A DNA stretch of 64,000 nt from NCBI RefSeq assembly GCF_024171695.1, contig NZ_JAMTCF010000022.1, positions 62,001 through 126,000 on the forward strand. Reading direction: 5' to 3'. Below, piece by piece: positions 63,997 to 64,000 of the stretch. Each line of letters opens with the position of its first letter. Position 1 is the first letter of the stretch. The DNA comes from Actinosynnema pretiosum. GTDB taxonomy: Bacteria > Actinomycetota > Actinomycetes > Mycobacteriales > Pseudonocardiaceae. The notes below the pieces were generated by a model. That model made no database searches. It had not been told where the DNA came from and saw only the letters and a program-made list of their open reading frames with translations. A program made the translations under genes and the position numbers.

Positions 63997-64000
63997 CGCG

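Overview
The window is very GC-rich DNA with dense genes, frequent GTG starts, many four-base stop/start overlaps (GTGA, ATGA), a large SARP/AfsR-type regulator, MmyB-like, Lrp, LysR and TetR regulators, and a Spo0M homologue. This fits a filamentous actinomycete; Pseudonocardiales (Actinosynnema/Saccharothrix-like) is my best guess, by gene style only. It is ordinary-to-accessory chromosome. I see no rRNA, tRNA, phage module or replication origin.

Layout. (1) 1-7.0 kb: start of a SulP anion transporter (cut by the left edge), two TetR-controlled oxidoreductase loci (a zinc alcohol dehydrogenase and an SDR), a DhnA-type aldolase homologue that has lost its Schiff-base lysine, and small conserved genes. 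(2) 7.0-16.8 kb: a translationally coupled minus-strand biosynthetic operon. It encodes an SDR, an NAD(P)-binding protein, an ACP, a FabH-type ketosynthase, a cytochrome P450, a second KAS III-like protein, an unusual 881-aa fusion of an ABC1/AarF/UbiB kinase-like domain to a glutamate-1-semialdehyde-aminotransferase-like domain, and an imine-reductase-like enzyme. The upstream end of this locus is damaged: the SDR and the divergent TetR gene overlap head to head and the TetR gene is frameshifted. (3) 16.8-20.4 kb: FAD oxidoreductase/LysR and aldo-keto reductase/MmyB-type regulator pairs. (4) 20.4-23 kb: a gene-poor stretch with a solitary type I-E CRISPR-repeat-like sequence, a decayed IS5-type transposase and unknown small genes. 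(5) 23.2-30.1 kb: a methyltransferase and MFS exporter divergent from a complete Opp/Nik-type ABC importer.

(6) 30.1-43.9 kb: a six-gene, 13.8-kb minus-strand operon, almost wholly of unknown function. It starts with a zinc metallopeptidase (HELVH, M91-like), then a 1420-aa DUF6603-like protein, 727-aa and 1205-aa proteins I do not recognise, and two proteins sharing a common beta-rich domain. (7) 44-54.6 kb: a secreted protein, an unknown gene and a SUKH-family gene, a two-component system, then a membrane-related run (acyltransferase-like protein, Spo0M, cation/proton antiporter, membrane-anchored esterase and an 812-aa aminoacyl-lipid synthase). (8) 54.6-64 kb: the SARP regulator, a secreted NlpC/P60-like protein with six FG-GAP-like repeats, an FAD monooxygenase divergent from a tandem Lrp regulator, and an alpha-oxoamine synthase coupled to an unknown gene that reaches the right edge.

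The two regions most likely to hold undescribed biology are the kinase-aminotransferase fusion operon (possibly making a cyclic or N-bearing fatty/polyketide amine) and the six-gene metallopeptidase/DUF6603 operon. Several regulators and short genes also appear to be leaderless, with a TANNNT -10 box 6-7 bases before the start codon.
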